A DNA stretch of 64,000 nt from Cellvibrio sp. UBA7661 (GCA_002483365.1 DLHT01000012.1:1-64000); one strand, 5' to 3'. Positions 1 through 9,884 are shown, counted from the first letter of the stretch. Made by a program: numbers and translations. Notes: generated from the sequence alone by a model not told the origin.

Positions 1-80
1 CACCCTCAGACAAGCTTTATTTGCAGACTTTTTGATAACAAAGCAAGAGCAGGCCACTCAACAAACAAACCAATCAAAAT

Positions 81-1388
81 TCACACAATTTCAAATAAGT
101 GATACTTCTTTTTGCCAACCTTTACCAAATAGAAGCACTCAAAAAAACCACAGCATTTAGCAAAAGATTCCGCAGCCTTCATGTTGTCATCAAGTGATTT
201 CGGGGAACCATTAATTGATACAGCATTGCGTGCGAGAGCATCTTTAATTTGCTTACCCGATGCCGCTAACCCAGCATCTGCAAGCAATTGAGTTAAGGGG
301 GCGAGCCCCAATTGCGCTCGATCAATTACTGACACTGGCAAGCCATCCTGCTTCAATTGCAACAAATCATCCCTGGATAACATATCGAACCGATCACTGA
401 ACAAAGCCAACGTAATTCGCTGAGCCGCAGCCAATCCCTCATGACCATGAATCAGTCGAGTCACCTCCTCCGCAAGAATTCGCTGCGCCTCAGGCTTCTT
501 GTTGCTCACCGCATCCTCAGCCTCAATGCGCGCAATCTCCTCGACAGACAGGAAAGTAAAGTAACGCATAAAACGATAAACATCTGCATCCGCCACATTC
601 AGCCAAAATTGGTAAAACATGTAGGGAGAGGTTTTTTCAGGATTGAGCCAAACAGCCCCAGATTCAGTTTTACCAAATTTCGTACCATCTGATTTGGTAA
701 TCAAGGGAACAGTTAATCCATAAACCTGACCACCATGCAGACGCCGAGTCAGATCCGTACCACCAGTTATATTTCCCCACTGATCACTACCACCAATTTG
801 CAACGTACAATTATATCGACTGTACAATTCTGCAAAATCATATGACTGAAGGAGCATGTATGTGAATTCAGTAAATGAAATCCCCTCGCCTTCACGCTCA
901 ATACGCTGCCTTACAGATTCCTTGTTAATCATATTATTGACAGAAAAATGCTTGCCAATATCGCGCAAAAAAGTCAGCACATTCATGCTGCCAACCCAAT
1001 CAAGGTTGTTAACAACAATCGCAGAGGTATCACCACACTCAAAATCAACAAAGCGGCTAATTTGACCCTTCAGATTTTCAACCCAATTACTAACAGTTTC
1101 AGCGGTATTTAGCTTTCTCTCTTGAGCCTTGAAACTGGGATCACCTATGAGACCTGTTGCACCACCTACCAAGGCAATAGGACGATGCCCAGCCAATTGA
1201 AAACGGCGAAGCATTAATAAAGGCACAAGATGCCCTATATGAAGACTGTCCGCAGTAGGATCAAAACCACAATAGAGCGTACGACTGCCCGAGTTAAGGT
1301 GTTCAACAATAGCCTCACCGCCAGTCATCTGGGCAACAAGACCTCGATCTTGCAACTCTTGCAGAAAATTTGTGTCAATAGCCGTCAT
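81..1388 (-). CDS. tyrS: Tyrosyl-tRNA synthetase
   Basis: This cytoplasmic class I enzyme charges tRNA-Tyr with tyrosine. The HIGH motif is intact at residues 50-53. The KMSKS loop has the KFGKT form typical of bacterial TyrRS, and an S4-like RNA-binding domain forms the C-terminus. The length of 435 residues is a little above the usual 400-425, and the end (GKKKYHLFEIV) resembles the normal family terminus, so it is intact. The start at MTAIDTNF is preferred because the five residues upstream in the longer frame are not typical of the family. It is divergent from the M23 peptidase gene, the same arrangement as in Pseudomonas. Confidence 0.97.
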   Translation of the reverse strand: MTAIDTNFLQELQDRGLVAQMTGGEAIVEHLNSGSRTLYCGFDPTADSLHIGHLVPLLMLRRFQLAGHRPIALVGGATGLIGDPSFKAQERKLNTAETVSNWVENLKGQISRFVDFECGDTSAIVVNNLDWVGSMNVLTFLRDIGKHFSVNNMINKESVRQRIEREGEGISFTEFTYMLLQSYDFAELYSRYNCTLQIGGSDQWGNITGGTDLTRRLHGGQVYGLTVPLITKSDGTKFGKTESGAVWLNPEKTSPYMFYQFWLNVADADVYRFMRYFTFLSVEEIARIEAEDAVSNKKPEAQRILAEEVTRLIHGHEGLAAAQRITLALFSDRFDMLSRDDLLQLKQDGLPVSVIDRAQLGLAPLTQLLADAGLAASGKQIKDALARNAVSINGSPKSLDDNMKAAESFAKCCGFFECFYLVKVGKKKYHLFEIV

Positions 1389-1636
1389 ACACACCAACCA
1401 CACCTGTTAATTGTGTTTCGATTTGGAACAAAAAGGCGGCAAAGATACCGCATCTCGCTTCAAATTCAAGGCTAAAGCGAAGACTTATTGCAATAAGATG
1501 AAATTTTGGGGTGTTAAGGCCATTTTTTTCTGCTATAAATGCTTTTTCTTGGATCACTTTTCTATATATTTTTGTGAAATTACGTGAGCCGACTCTCTCA
1601 AGTGTTTGATATACAAAGAAGTGCGAATTTTTATAC

Positions 1637-3049
1637 ATGCTTACAATAAAGAATTATTACAACATCGCCCGATCGACACTATTTCAATATGTACCGCGCG
1701 AGCACCTCGCAGTGGCGGTAGCTTTATCATTGGGTTTAGTAATAGTTTTAGCCAGCGAGCAGCATAACAATACAGAAATAGCCAGTACTCCAAGTAAGAA
1801 TATTCCCGGACTAGAAATTCAAGGTCTAGACACTCAGGCCACCCCCATAGCGGTTCCAGAAGTAGAAACAATAATCCAGACCGTTGCAGCCAAAACTGAC
1901 ACAAACAAACCAATACAAAACCAGCCAGAATCCCCCAAGTGGAAAGAGTTCACTGTTCAAAATGGCGACAATCTATCAATTCTATTCAAACGTGCAGGTT
2001 TAAATGATCGCGCTATTTATGAATTATTTAGTGATGCTAAGGACGCCAAGGATCTCCGCAATATTCGCGCTGGTCAAAAAATGTCATTTTTGGTGGAGAA
2101 CGGGCAACTACACGGATTGAACTATGTTATTGATAACCTCAATAGCTTGAGTTTCGAGCGTGGTATAAAAGGTTTTACAAGCAAGGAAGTCACTTTAAAG
2201 CCGAATGTTAAATACGCATTTCGTCAAGCATCTATTGATAGCTCGCTCTATATGGCAGGCAAGCGCGCAGGAATGCCGAGCAACCTAACTATGGAACTGG
2301 CGAATATTTTTGGCTGGGACATCGACTTCGCTCTGGACATCCAAAAAGGTGACAACTTCAAGGTGATGTATGAAGAACAATTCCTTGATGGTAAACGCAT
2401 TGGTACAGGTAAAATACTCGCTGCAGAGTTCACCAATAGCGGAAAAACATTTAAAGCAGTTCGTTATACATCAAAAGATGGCTCAAGCAATTACTACACT
2501 CCGGATGGCCGCGGGATGCACAAAGCATTTTTGCGTACCCCGATCGAATTCGCACGAATTAGTTCCCATTTCAGCCTGAACCGCAAACATCCCGTATTAC
2601 ATATTATTCGCGCTCACAAGGGTACTGACTACGCCGCAGTACGTGGCACACCTATCCGTGCGACAGGTAATGGGAAAATTGCTTTCGCTGGCCGTAAGGG
2701 CGGCTATGGAAATTGTATTGTCATTCAGCACGGCCAAGGGATTGAAACTCTCTACGGTCACATGAACGGTTTCGCCAAAGGAATGAAAACAGGAGCTCGC
2801 GTAAGCCAGGGTGATGTTATCGGTTATGTTGGATCTACCGGCTTAGCTTCCGGCCCTCACTTGCATTATGAGTTCCATGTTAATGGTCAGGTGCGCAATC
2901 CTGTAACTGTTCCACTGCCAAAATCGATTGGCATAGAGAAATCTGAATTGGCTAGATTTAACGAGACTACCCGCCCACTTATCGCAAAATTGGATCAGTA
3001 CAAATCTTCCAACCGCTTGGCTGTGGCTAAAACTGATAACAGCAACTAA
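1637..3049 (+). CDS. M23 family murein endopeptidase with LysM/OapA-like domain
   Basis: This is a probable periplasmic zinc metallo-endopeptidase that cuts peptidoglycan cross-links, of the MepM/YebA type. A single N-terminal membrane segment lies near residues 24-42, followed by a low-complexity linker. An OapA/LysM-like domain (about 100-150) contains FTVQNGDNLSILF. The C-terminal lytic domain carries the zinc ligands H327xxxD331 and the H408-L-H410 motif, so it looks catalytically complete. The 470-residue length is normal for the family. It lies 14 bp upstream of anmK, so the two are probably co-transcribed and link wall cleavage to recycling of released muropeptides. The exact bond cleaved is inferred from the family. 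Confidence 0.93.
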   Translation: MLTIKNYYNIARSTLFQYVPREHLAVAVALSLGLVIVLASEQHNNTEIASTPSKNIPGLEIQGLDTQATPIAVPEVETIIQTVAAKTDTNKPIQNQPESPKWKEFTVQNGDNLSILFKRAGLNDRAIYELFSDAKDAKDLRNIRAGQKMSFLVENGQLHGLNYVIDNLNSLSFERGIKGFTSKEVTLKPNVKYAFRQASIDSSLYMAGKRAGMPSNLTMELANIFGWDIDFALDIQKGDNFKVMYEEQFLDGKRIGTGKILAAEFTNSGKTFKAVRYTSKDGSSNYYTPDGRGMHKAFLRTPIEFARISSHFSLNRKHPVLHIIRAHKGTDYAAVRGTPIRATGNGKIAFAGRKGGYGNCIVIQHGQGIETLYGHMNGFAKGMKTGARVSQGDVIGYVGSTGLASGPHLHYEFHVNGQVRNPVTVPLPKSIGIEKSELARFNETTRPLIAKLDQYKSSNRLAVAKTDNSN

Positions 3050-3063
3050 TACAGACATTTCGT

Positions 3064-4179
3064 ATGACTCAACGCCAGCTCTATATAGGTTTGATGTCTG
3101 GCACCAGTGCTGATGCTATAGATGTCGTATTAGTAGATTTACAATTCTCACCAAAGCTAATTGCCCAGCACAGCCTTCCTCTTCCTCATAAGATACAACA
3201 ACAGATACATGCACTCTCATTGCCTGATGAAAATGAGATAGATCGTATGTGCGCTTTGGATACTGAGCTTGGACAACTATTTGCCCAAGCAAGCCTCGAC
3301 TTACTCAGCAAGGCCAAAATTGCTAATCACGATGTTGTAGCTATTGGCAGCCACGGCCAAACCATCCGTCATCGGCCGCCAGGCTCAATCCAAGGGACAT
3401 TTACTTTGCAGATTGGAGATCCCAATATCATTGCAGAGCTAACAGGTATAACAACGGTGGCAGATTTCCGCCGCCGGGATATGGCAGCAGGAGGCCAAGG
3501 AGCACCACTGGTACCGGCCTTTCATCAGGCCGTCTTTAAAAGCCAGAAGCATGACCGGGTTATCCTGAATATTGGAGGTATGGCCAATATCACCTGGCTT
3601 CCAGCCGAAGGAAAAACATCCGGCTTTGATACCGGCCCGGGAAATGTCCTGATGGATAACTGGGTGCAAACGCATCTTAATAAATCTTACGATGCAAATG
3701 GAGACTGGGCTTCGGCGGGTAGCATTAATCCTGAATTACTACGTCTTCTGCTGGCCTATCCTTTCTTCTCATTGCCTGCCCCCAAGAGCACCGGGCGGGA
3801 GAATTTCAATCGCACATGGCTAGATAGCAAATTGCATATGCTGCCGTCGCAGCCCGCAGCTGTTGATGTGCAAGCCACCCTATTAGAGCTAACCGCCACC
3901 TCTATTGCCGATAGCATTAACCAACTTTCACCAGACGCAAAAGAAATTTTCGTTTGTGGCGGAGGTGCTTACAACACTCACTTAATGCAACGCCTGGCAA
4001 ATTTATTAACTAATAGCACTGTGGCCAGTACCTCAACCTTGGGCGTTGCCCCACAGTGGATAGAGGCAATGGCGTTTGCCTGGTTGGCACAGCAAACCAT
4101 ACACCGCAAGTCAGGCAACTTGCGCGCGGTGACAGGGGCAAATCGGGAAGTGATTTTGGGGGGGGTTTATTACGCGTAA
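3064..4179 (+). CDS. anmK: Anhydro-N-acetylmuramic acid kinase
   Basis: AnmK hydrolyses the anhydro ring of 1,6-anhydroMurNAc and phosphorylates it to MurNAc-6-phosphate in cytoplasmic cell-wall recycling. The ASKHA-fold phosphate loop GLMSGTSADAID is at the N-terminus. The GSHGQTIRH segment (about 98-106), a DTGPGN motif in the middle and the FVCGGGAYN nucleotide-binding segment near residue 300 are all present. At 371 residues it is full length. It follows the M23 peptidase gene closely and converges with erpA. The window also encodes AmgK and MurU (31.5-33.3 kb), so two branches of amino-sugar recycling appear to coexist here. Confidence 0.96.
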   Translation: MTQRQLYIGLMSGTSADAIDVVLVDLQFSPKLIAQHSLPLPHKIQQQIHALSLPDENEIDRMCALDTELGQLFAQASLDLLSKAKIANHDVVAIGSHGQTIRHRPPGSIQGTFTLQIGDPNIIAELTGITTVADFRRRDMAAGGQGAPLVPAFHQAVFKSQKHDRVILNIGGMANITWLPAEGKTSGFDTGPGNVLMDNWVQTHLNKSYDANGDWASAGSINPELLRLLLAYPFFSLPAPKSTGRENFNRTWLDSKLHMLPSQPAAVDVQATLLELTATSIADSINQLSPDAKEIFVCGGGAYNTHLMQRLANLLTNSTVASTSTLGVAPQWIEAMAFAWLAQQTIHRKSGNLRAVTGANREVILGGVYYA

Positions 4180-4194
4180 TCCAATAAGCATCTA

Positions 4195-4548
4195 TTAGAT
4201 GCTGAAGGACGAGCCGCAGCCGCATGTACTGGATGCATTAGGATTTTGGATAACAAATTTAGAACCTTGTAACCCTTCCTCATAGTTAACTATAGCGCCA
4301 ACGAGATAAGGATAGCTCATCGCATCCACTACTACTTTGACACCTTCACGCTCAACAACGGAATCATCATCAGCCACAGCTTCATCAAAAGTAAAACCGT
4401 ACTGGAAGCCAGAGCAGCCGCCCCCCGTGACATAAACACGCAACTTCAGATCCGGATTATCCTCTTCCTCAATCAAACTCCTGACCTTGGCAATCGCACT
4501 ATCGGTCACGATGACGACCTGAGGAATATAAACTTCAGCGGTAGACAT
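4195..4548 (-). CDS. erpA: Iron-sulfur cluster insertion protein ErpA
   Basis: ErpA is an A-type Fe-S carrier that delivers clusters to apoproteins in the cytoplasm. The three cluster-binding cysteines are present: C45 in GGGCSGF and C109/C111 in the terminal TCGCGSSFSI. The start at MSTAEVYIP is chosen because a GGAG ribosome-binding site lies about 7 bases upstream. This gives 117 residues, the usual length. The gene ends 15 bp from the convergent anmK stop. Bactofilin and a coiled-coil membrane protein are encoded upstream on the same strand. Confidence 0.96.
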   Translation of the reverse strand: MSTAEVYIPQVVIVTDSAIAKVRSLIEEEDNPDLKLRVYVTGGGCSGFQYGFTFDEAVADDDSVVEREGVKVVVDAMSYPYLVGAIVNYEEGLQGSKFVIQNPNASSTCGCGSSFSI

Positions 4549-4618
4549 AAACACTCCGGAAACAACCAAACCCTCAAGGGCGGGATTTATTATCCCTTTA
4601 CCCTAGTAAAACAGTCAA

Positions 4619-4999
4619 CTATTGGGCTTTAGCTAATATATCCAAGACTCCAGAAGGCTCCTGCTGATTATTGACCATACTGCCGTTCAACTGTGCCCCC
4701 TTGACCATTTCTATAGAATGATAATGCACTGTCCCGGTCACATTACCTTTAGCTGCTAACTCAAGATGCTTACTGGAGTATATATTTCCCACGACCTTAC
4801 CATTCACAATAACGACGGGAGCACGAATCTCACCCTCCACTAAACCAGTATCAGCAATCACCAACTTTGCATCCTTCTCATCTTCTGCGACGATGTTTCC
4901 TGTCACTTTGCCCTCCAGTTGCAGCTCACCACTAAAATACAAATCTCCAATGACTCTGGTTGCGCGCGAAATAAGAGTGTGATTATTAGAAAACGCCAT
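4619..4999 (-). CDS. Bactofilin
   Basis: This is a polymer-forming cytoskeletal protein of the bactofilin (DUF583) family. Such proteins assemble into filaments at the inner membrane and position cell-wall or envelope enzymes. The 126 residues show the expected right-handed beta-helix pattern of short repeats (for example VIGDLYFSGELQLEGKV and APVVIVNGKVVGNI), flanked by short non-repetitive ends. A GGAG site precedes the ATG. It sits downstream of a coiled-coil inner-membrane protein gene with a 26-bp gap, so the two are probably one transcription unit. Its specific cellular role cannot be read from the sequence. Confidence 0.93.
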   Translation of the reverse strand: MAFSNNHTLISRATRVIGDLYFSGELQLEGKVTGNIVAEDEKDAKLVIADTGLVEGEIRAPVVIVNGKVVGNIYSSKHLELAAKGNVTGTVHYHSIEMVKGAQLNGSMVNNQQEPSGVLDILAKAQ

Positions 5000-5025
5000 C
5001 AGGAGACTCCTTAACCTTTACTGTT

Positions 5026-5790
5026 TTATTTGATTTCTGGCCATTCAAGTTCTGCTGTAACAGTCACCGGATTGCGCTTGGCACTGGATTTCACTGTCAG
5101 CTCGACCCGGTCTGGAATGAATCCTTGGGGTAATAGGATTTCAGTTTCTATATTCTGGAAAAACTTAAAGTTCAAAGGAATAGATTCTGCCAGTGGGTCA
5201 CTGCCTTCTTTATTGACCGCCAGTTCATGTAATGAAATAACCGCCTCTTTGCCATCGCGCAAACCAATTACATCTACACGTAAATGGCCAGAAAACTCAT
5301 CGTCGCCTTCTGCGAGCTTTTGCACCACCAATTTAAATTGATGTTTGTTATCGGGCAGTGATGCAACTGAAAAAATGCCGAAGCTGATTCCCATAGGATT
5401 GGCGCTCTTTTTCGATGTGAGAATGCGGTACACCTCAACATCGCGCTGCAATGCAGCTTTCTCTTCACGCAACTCCAATACACGCTTACGTAAATCTTCG
5501 CCTGCTTGACGATCAACCTCTGCGTTTAACTGATATTTAGCCAACTCTCGTTTGGAATCACCCAGCTCCTGGGTCAATTTCTCCAATTGCGCACGAAGGG
5601 ATTGTGCTTCTTCTGGGGATAACAACTCATTACTGGCTTTGTGCTGCGCATAATAATAAGTTGCCACCAAGGCACTCGCGACTAGCAGCGACAGCAACAA
5701 AATCACCAAAACGTTTTTCAATGGCCGATGAGGCACCACTTTCATACGATAAACCGGCGAACCTTTCACTTTGGCTTTGGATGAATTCAT
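5026..5790 (-). CDS. Inner-membrane coiled-coil protein (DUF6776-like)
   Basis: The function is unknown. A basic N-terminus (about 1-25) precedes one transmembrane helix (about 26-46), and a long heptad-rich region (about 58-118) should form a coiled coil. The remaining 130 residues are beta-rich and end in ELEWPEIK, so most of the protein should be periplasmic. Comparable proteins next to bactofilin and erpA are annotated as DUF6776, and I assign that family by resemblance only. Its position directly upstream of bactofilin suggests that the pair works together at the envelope. No catalytic motif is seen. Confidence 0.85.
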   Translation of the reverse strand: MNSSKAKVKGSPVYRMKVVPHRPLKNVLVILLLSLLVASALVATYYYAQHKASNELLSPEEAQSLRAQLEKLTQELGDSKRELAKYQLNAEVDRQAGEDLRKRVLELREEKAALQRDVEVYRILTSKKSANPMGISFGIFSVASLPDNKHQFKLVVQKLAEGDDEFSGHLRVDVIGLRDGKEAVISLHELAVNKEGSDPLAESIPLNFKFFQNIETEILLPQGFIPDRVELTVKSSAKRNPVTVTAELEWPEIK

Positions 5791-5866
5791 AGCATTTTAT
5801 TATTAGCAGTCATTTTTTTTATTGGGTGTGACCATCAGACGATCACACCCGCGATAAGAGAAAGAA

Positions 5867-6913
5867 TCAAGGCAATAGTGCGACAACATCCAGTCCGGCT
5901 TTTTCATCAAAGCCAAACATAATATTCATATTCTGAATGGCTTGGCCGGATGCACCTTTAGTGAGATTATCGATGACGGATAACACCACAATCGTATCGC
6001 GTTGTTGCGGGCGCACAACTGAAATCCGGCAGACATTAGAACCCTTCACCGAACGAGTTTGCGGCAACTCACCTGCGGGTAATACATCGACAAACGGCTC
6101 ATTGGCGTAACGCTGTTCGTAGAGCTTCTGCAAATCCGGCAGCGTGTTTACATCGAGCGCAGTTGCGTACAGGGTGGCGTGTATACCGCGGATAATCGGC
6201 AACAAATGCGGAACAAATGTTAACAAAACGGGTGCAACGCCTGCTGGCTGAACATCGCGAAGCCCCTGCTCGATTTCAGGCAAATGGCGATGCCCGGCAA
6301 CACCATAGGCTTTAAAGCTATCGCTAATTTCCATCAGTAAATTATCGATTTTTGCCTGACGACCTGCCCCACTCGCGCCACTTGCGGCGTTAGAGATCAG
6401 ACGTGTTGGATCCACCAGATTATTTTCAATCAGAGGCAAATAACCCAGTTGAGTCGCTGTTGGGTAGCAACCAGGGCACGCGACCAATTTAGCAGTGCGG
6501 ATTTTGTCGCGGTTTACTTCCGGCAAACCATAAACGGCCTGCGTGACAAGATCAGGAGCTCCATGAGTTTGGTTGTACCACTTTTCCCACAAAGGCACGT
6601 CGCGAATACGGAAGTCTGCCGACAAATCGATAATGCGCGCCTTGGTATTCATCAATGCACCCATCATGTTCTGCGCCACACCGTGCGGAGTGGCGAAAAA
6701 CACCACATCGCACTCGCCCAGCACCGCAACATCGGGCTCGGTGAACGCCAGATCGACATGGCCACGCAAGCTGGGGTATATATCAGCAACCTTAGTACCC
6801 GCTTCCGCACGGGAGGTGATCACCGTCACTTCAACCTGTGGATGTTTGGCCAACAAACGTAACAGTTCGACGCCTGTATAGCCGGTTCCGCCGACGATGG
6901 CTGCCTTAATCAC
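5867..6913 (-). CDS. argC: N-acetyl-gamma-glutamyl-phosphate reductase
   Basis: ArgC carries out the NADPH-dependent third step of arginine biosynthesis in the cytoplasm. The N-terminal nucleotide-binding motif is VGGTGYTGVELLRLL. The catalytic cysteine is in ACPGCYPTAT (about 148-157), and the conserved histidine region GHRHLPEIEQ lies near residue 210. At 348 residues it is full length. The start codon is GTG with a GGGGG-type ribosome-binding site just upstream. It is divergent from the chloride channel gene. Neighbouring erpA and hemJ reproduce the order found in pseudomonads. Confidence 0.97.
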   Translation of the reverse strand: MIKAAIVGGTGYTGVELLRLLAKHPQVEVTVITSRAEAGTKVADIYPSLRGHVDLAFTEPDVAVLGECDVVFFATPHGVAQNMMGALMNTKARIIDLSADFRIRDVPLWEKWYNQTHGAPDLVTQAVYGLPEVNRDKIRTAKLVACPGCYPTATQLGYLPLIENNLVDPTRLISNAASGASGAGRQAKIDNLLMEISDSFKAYGVAGHRHLPEIEQGLRDVQPAGVAPVLLTFVPHLLPIIRGIHATLYATALDVNTLPDLQKLYEQRYANEPFVDVLPAGELPQTRSVKGSNVCRISVVRPQQRDTIVVLSVIDNLTKGASGQAIQNMNIMFGFDEKAGLDVVALLP

Positions 6914-7067
6914 CTTAACCCCCTAACACTCAATAGATTTGTTCAATGTGATCGCACTTATAGCGACTAACGAAAGACGGCTATCATAAGAGCCTTGTCC
7001 ATAAATCGAAAGCAAAAGCTGCCCATCATTCTCATAAACCGGATAAATAGCCGAACAGGAATCCAGC

Positions 7068-8810
7068 GTGCCGATTGAGCCAACACCCACTAACCAGCCC
7101 CCTACACAACTATCCCAGCGCATTGAATCGCTACGCGACCAGCTCGCCGGGGCCGATTCACTGCCGCTGTTAACCCTGCTGGGTTTGCTAACCGGGATTA
7201 TCGCAGGTGCAGTCATTGTGTTATTCCGCTGGGTAGTAGAAATCCCTCTTGGCTATTTTTTGCCAGATAACTTTGAAAACTTTGAGGGTGTCAGTTCGAT
7301 AACCCACTTCGCCCTGCCAGTGGCAGGAGCCATACTCTTGGGGGGCATCCTGCAGTTGGTTGACAAGCGCCATCACGCCACCAGCATCGGCCATGTTATG
7401 GACCGCCTGCAAAACCATCAGGGGCGGATGCCGGTGGGTAACGTCATCACCCAATTCTTCGGCGGCGCCACCTGTTTGTTAACCGGGCACTCAGTCGGCC
7501 GCGAAGGCCCTGCTGTGCATCTGGGAGCCGGCAGCGGCAGCTTGCTTGGCCAGTGGCTAAAATTGCCCGCCAATACCTTGCGGCCGCTCGCTGGCTGCGG
7601 TGTTGCTGCGGCTATCGCTGCCTGTTTTAACACGCCGATGGCCGGGGTTATTTTTGCGATGGAAGTGGTGATACTGGAGTACACCATTGTCGGTTTTATC
7701 CCTGTCACACTCGCCGCATTCGCGGGTGCGACCATGACCAGACTCGCCTTCGGCCCAGAGATCGCCTTTATGAATGCCCAATCTGTCATGGGCGATTTAC
7801 GTGAATTACCGCTCATGGCCGCCGTCGGTTTTGTTGTCGCAATCTTTGCCGCTGCCTATATCCGCCTTCACGGTGCGAGCTGCCGCTGGGCACTAAACCG
7901 CCCCATCGCACTGCGCTTTGCTCTGGCAGGATTATTGACCGGAATATGTGCCCTGTGGATTCCACAGATTATGGGCGTTGGTTATGACACTATCAGCAGC
8001 GCTCTTGGCGGCGAGATAGGCTTTGCGCTGTTACTGGCTATTGCCGTCACCAAACTCTTCGCCACGTCCTTTAGCCTTGGAGTTGGAATGCCTGGTGGCG
8101 TTGTTGGCCCACTCCTGTTTATTGGTGCCTGTGTTGGCGGCGCAGTGGGTTGCGCAGCCCAGTGGCTCATGCCCAATTCCGCCAGTGCTATTGGGTTCTA
8201 TGTGATATTGGGTATGGGGGCGATGATGGGCGCAACACTGAATGCACCTCTTGCCTCCATGATGGCCATTCTCGAACTCACCTATAACCCCAATATTATT
8301 TTTCCCAGTATGCTGGTGGTGATTGCCGCCTGCCTCACCACGCGCTGGGTCTTTAAATGCGATGGATTATTCCAGCATGTGCTGCGTATACAAGGGAAAT
8401 TCCGCAGTGCGGAAGCGATGGAACAACTTCTTAGCCGCACAGGTGTACGTGGCATAATGGATCGCCATTTAGTCGTGAGCGACAACCTCATCGATGCAAA
8501 CACAGCGCAACAATTGCTGAGCCACCACCCGCACTGGATTTTACTGCGCGAAAGCAGCCAACTGCTGCAACCGGCCGATCTCCACGCTCAATTGCAACAT
8601 CGCGATGCTAACGACAAGCTCAACCTGCAAGAAATACCGGCGCGCCGTTATGACCTCGCACGCATTCCCGCCGATGCCAATTTATTTGAAGCACTTGAAT
8701 TAATGAACCATCAACAACTGGATGCACTCTGGGTAGAATCCCTTAACGATACCCACCAACCCTTGGGTATAATCACACGCAACAAAATTGACGACTATTA
8801 CCGTATCTAA
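7068..8810 (+). CDS. ClC family chloride channel/antiporter with C-terminal CBS-like region
   Basis: This is an inner-membrane ClC-type anion transporter. The core of about 430 residues carries the ion-pathway signatures GHSVGREGPAVHLG, with the gating glutamate in GREGP, and GVGMPGGVVGP. A further acidic residue in FAMEV matches the proton-glutamate region of antiporters, so H+/Cl- exchange is more likely than a channel, but this is inference. The C-terminal 150 residues look like a degenerate CBS pair, with LEALELMNHQQLDALWV as the clearest part. The start is GTG with AGGA seven bases upstream. It is probably transcribed from the region shared with argC. Confidence 0.92.
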   Translation: MPIEPTPTNQPPTQLSQRIESLRDQLAGADSLPLLTLLGLLTGIIAGAVIVLFRWVVEIPLGYFLPDNFENFEGVSSITHFALPVAGAILLGGILQLVDKRHHATSIGHVMDRLQNHQGRMPVGNVITQFFGGATCLLTGHSVGREGPAVHLGAGSGSLLGQWLKLPANTLRPLAGCGVAAAIAACFNTPMAGVIFAMEVVILEYTIVGFIPVTLAAFAGATMTRLAFGPEIAFMNAQSVMGDLRELPLMAAVGFVVAIFAAAYIRLHGASCRWALNRPIALRFALAGLLTGICALWIPQIMGVGYDTISSALGGEIGFALLLAIAVTKLFATSFSLGVGMPGGVVGPLLFIGACVGGAVGCAAQWLMPNSASAIGFYVILGMGAMMGATLNAPLASMMAILELTYNPNIIFPSMLVVIAACLTTRWVFKCDGLFQHVLRIQGKFRSAEAMEQLLSRTGVRGIMDRHLVVSDNLIDANTAQQLLSHHPHWILLRESSQLLQPADLHAQLQHRDANDKLNLQEIPARRYDLARIPADANLFEALELMNHQQLDALWVESLNDTHQPLGIITRNKIDDYYRI

Positions 8811-8848
8811 ATTTTCTACCTACGAAATCATTTTATTGAGACGCTCAC

Positions 8849-9271
8849 ATGCTCTGGATTAAAGCATTTCACATCATCTCCGTTATTAGCTGGATGGCCG
8901 CGCTATTTTATTTGCCGCGCTTATTCGTTTATCACACCATGAGTGAAGATGACATCAGCCGCGAGCGCTTCAAAATAATGGAGCGAAAATTATTGCGCGG
9001 TATCGCCAATCCCGCGATGGGCGCTACCTATATTTTTGGCATCTGGATGATGTGGCTCGGCTGGGGTTATTACTCAACGCAAATGTGGTTCTGGTGCAAG
9101 ATAGTGCTGGTTGCTCTGCTGACAGGATATCACCACGCGTGCGTCGCCTATTGGAAACAACTGCGCGATGATCGCTGCACCAAAAGCCATACATTTTTCC
9201 GCGTATTTAATGAACTGCCGGTGTTTTTATTGGTCGGCATTGTGATCTTGGTTGTCGTAAGGCCGTTTTGA
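8849..9271 (+). CDS. hemJ: Protoporphyrinogen IX oxidase HemJ
   Basis: HemJ is the haem-dependent membrane enzyme that oxidises protoporphyrinogen IX to protoporphyrin IX, the penultimate step of haem synthesis, in bacteria lacking HemG or HemY. The 140-residue protein has four hydrophobic helices. The family-conserved histidine is in WIKAFHIISVISW near the N-terminus, and the MERKLLRGIANPAM segment is conserved. The length matches the UPF0093/HemJ family. It sits beside argC and two genes from hemL, and thiE starts one base after its stop, so hemJ and thiE are co-transcribed. Confidence 0.95.
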   Translation: MLWIKAFHIISVISWMAALFYLPRLFVYHTMSEDDISRERFKIMERKLLRGIANPAMGATYIFGIWMMWLGWGYYSTQMWFWCKIVLVALLTGYHHACVAYWKQLRDDRCTKSHTFFRVFNELPVFLLVGIVILVVVRPF

Positions 9272-9272
9272 C

Positions 9273-9884
9273 ATGACCAGTACACTCTATGCAATTACCG
9301 ACTCACAATTACTCCCCGGTGACAAACTGTTTGATGCAGTTGCGGCTGCATTAAAAGGTGGCTGCAAATGGGTGCAGTACCGCGATAAATCAGCGGATCA
9401 TGCTCGCCGTTTATTTGAAGCAAAACATTTACTCACGCTTTGCAATCAATATCAGGCGCAATTATTGATTAACGATGATGTAGAGCTCGCCAAAAACAGT
9501 GGCGCGCATGGTGTGCATTTGGGACAAGACGACACAAACCCCGTAGCGGCACGCCTTATTTTAGGCAGCAGCGCCATTATCGGCGTAACCTGCCACGCTT
9601 CACTTGCACTGGCACAGCAAGCCATTAAAGACACCGCCAACTACGTCGCCTTTGGCCGGTTTTTTCCATCGAGCACAAAACCCGATGCACGCCCTGCCCC
9701 CCTATCGTTAATCAGCGAAGCGCGCGCGCAGTTTGTAAATACACCGATTGTAGCGATTGGCGGCATCACACTGGATAACGGCAAACAACTGCTGGATGCC
9801 GGTGCCGACATGCTCGCCGTTTGTCACAGCCTTTTTTCAGCAAACGACATTACTGAACAAGCCAGAAAATTTATTGAATTGTAG
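9273..9884 (+). CDS. thiE: Thiamine-phosphate synthase
   Basis: ThiE is a cytoplasmic TIM-barrel enzyme that joins hydroxymethylpyrimidine diphosphate and the thiazole phosphate to make thiamine phosphate. The family elements QYRDKSAD (substrate and phosphate contacts), LLINDDVELA, GVHLGQDD and VAIGGITLDN are all present in order. At 203 residues it is full length. It starts one base after the hemJ stop and precedes hemL by about 110 bp. No TPP riboswitch is seen, as expected for a gene inside an operon. Confidence 0.96.
   Translation: MTSTLYAITDSQLLPGDKLFDAVAAALKGGCKWVQYRDKSADHARRLFEAKHLLTLCNQYQAQLLINDDVELAKNSGAHGVHLGQDDTNPVAARLILGSSAIIGVTCHASLALAQQAIKDTANYVAFGRFFPSSTKPDARPAPLSLISEARAQFVNTPIVAIGGITLDNGKQLLDAGADMLAVCHSLFSANDITEQARKFIEL

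Noticed and set aside
1375..1638. Open frame of 87 codons on the minus strand upstream of tyrS
   Set aside because: It overlaps the tyrS start, has no family likeness and occupies the promoter region between two divergent genes.
5824..5850. Hairpin GGGTGTGA/TCACACCC between argC and the coiled-coil gene
   Set aside because: The T-run lies on the wrong side for a terminator in either direction, so no function was assigned.
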